In this document: piece after piece, positions 63,472 to 64,000 of the stretch
Layout of the letters: each line of letters opens with the position of its first letter
Numbering within the stretch: the first letter of the stretch is position 1
Source of the DNA: Sphingomonas sp. SUN039
GTDB taxonomy: Bacteria; Pseudomonadota; Alphaproteobacteria; Sphingomonadales; Sphingomonadaceae
Direction: 5' to 3'
Length of the DNA: 64,000 bases
Assembly: GCF_024758725.1 (NCBI RefSeq)
Contig: NZ_CP096972.1
Location: 2,214,001-2,278,000 of the forward strand
Translations under genes and position numbers: made by a program
The notes under the pieces: model-generated
The model's database searches: none
What the model was told of the DNA's origin: nothing
The model's input: the letters and a program-made list of their open reading frames with translations, nothing else

Positions 63472-64000
63472 GTAATCTCCAGGACCAGTTTTCCGACATG
63501 CGCACCGGAATCCATGCGCGCATGGGCATCTCTAGCGTCGCTCAATGAATACACGCTGTCGATGACCGGCTTCAGCCGCCCCGCCTCGACATGCGGCCAC
63601 ACGGTTCGCGCGATTTCGTCGGCAACCAGCGATTTGAACGACAACGAGCGGGCGCGCAGCGTCGATCCGGTCAGGGTCAGGCGCTTCATCATGATGAGCG
63701 GGATGAACACCTCCGCCTTCGGCCCGTTCAGCACCGCGATCGAGACATGGCGGCCGTCCTCGGACAGGCATTGCAGGTTGCGCGGCACATAATCGCCGCC
63801 GACCATGTCGAGGACCGCCGCACAGCCCGCGCCGCCGGTGATGCGGGCAACTTCGGCCACGAAATCATGCGTGTTGTAGTTGATCGCAAAAGCCGCACCG
63901 ATCTCCAGCGCGCTCGTACATTTTTCGTCGCTGCCGCAGGTCACGATGACGGTCAGCCCGAACAACCGCCCCAGTGCAATCGCCATCGTCCCGATGCCGC
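63468..64000 (-). CDS. NAD(P)H-quinone oxidoreductase, PIG3-like (partial, N-terminus beyond window)
   Basis: The visible C-terminal ~177 residues belong to a zinc-independent MDR reductase. The cut falls within the nucleotide-binding motif, of which GIGTMAIALGRLFG remains. Further blocks are VTCGSDEKCTSALEIGAAFA, INYNTHDFVAEVARITGG, VLDMVGGDYVPRNLQCLSED and HVGKLVLEIT at the C-terminus. The pattern fits the PIG3/TP53I3-type quinone oxidoreductases, which reduce quinones with NADPH. The stop overlaps the next gene's ATG. The start lies outside the window. Confidence 0.9.
   Translation of the reverse strand, partial: GIGTMAIALGRLFGLTVIVTCGSDEKCTSALEIGAAFAINYNTHDFVAEVARITGGAGCAAVLDMVGGDYVPRNLQCLSEDGRHVSIAVLNGPKAEVFIPLIMMKRLTLTGSTLRARSLSFKSLVADEIARTVWPHVEAGRLKPVIDSVYSLSDARDAHARMDSGAHVGKLVLEIT

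Overview
The window is a 64-kb stretch of G+C-rich chromosome from an alphaproteobacterium, most likely a member of the Sphingomonadales (Sphingomonas or a close relative). The evidence is the set of lineage-typical genes: a CpdR-type regulator divergent from an N-formylglutamate amidohydrolase gene, a TrcR/DUF1013 regulator, SapC, COX15-type heme A synthase, large TonB-dependent receptors, a carotenoid oxygenase and an MmeI-like restriction-modification gene. No rRNA, CRISPR array, integrase, transposase or phage gene was seen. The species assignment is an inference from gene content.

Layout. 0-6.6 kb: a TspO gene (cut by the window edge), a C-terminal TonB-receptor remnant, tlyA, a MazEF-type toxin-antitoxin pair, a palindromic repeat, and a translationally coupled dxs-dgkA pair, then a GNAT acetyltransferase and a MerC-like/Fur-family (Zur-like) operon. 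6.6-16.4 kb: heme A synthase, an SDR, a 7TM diguanylate cyclase, a small exported protein, rplM-rpsI, a lipoprotein, and a leftward three-gene signalling operon (OmpR-type regulator, LysM/FecR protein, CHASE2 histidine kinase). 16.6-22 kb: formate-tetrahydrofolate ligase, then a glycosyltransferase/GH130 pair behind a good match to an EcfG (general stress) promoter. 22-30 kb: tRNA-Gly, a D-glutamate locus (LysR, dgcN, dgcA) followed by a PBP4-type D,D-carboxypeptidase, and a 992-residue TonB receptor. 30-35.3 kb: a leftward run of trxB, maiA, thiolase, DUF1295 and carotenoid oxygenase. 35.4-43 kb: tRNA-Val, cpdR, N-formylglutamate amidohydrolase, a candidate small RNA, sapC, a D-2-hydroxyacid dehydrogenase, a DEAD-box helicase, a MATE transporter and a retropepsin-like protease. 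44-52.5 kb: tgt and queA separated by an oppositely oriented ompA-like gene, then cyclophilin, coaD, ispA, xseB, an acyl-CoA ligase and an MBL hydrolase. 52.7-64 kb: a metallophosphoesterase with an exact internal duplication, trcR, an agt/plcP-like lipid-remodelling pair, a GST, a single-chain MmeI-like restriction-modification enzyme containing an in-frame repeat, an ABC-F ATPase and a quinone oxidoreductase cut by the right edge.

How the genes fit together. dxs and ispA are the two ends of isoprenoid precursor supply, and the DgkA-like kinase and carotenoid oxygenase act on isoprenoid-linked substrates. queA and tgt are both queuosine-tRNA enzymes. DgcN/DgcA and the D,D-carboxypeptidase all deal with peptidoglycan-derived D-amino acids. 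The strongest leads for something new are: a roughly 105-nt minus-strand RNA with a complete promoter, three hairpins and an exposed anti-Shine-Dalgarno CCTCCTCCC; the stress-promoter-linked glycosyltransferase/GH130 operon, whose second gene seems to start at ATT; a TGT lacking its zinc cysteines; and REP-like palindromes carried inside an open restriction-enzyme gene.
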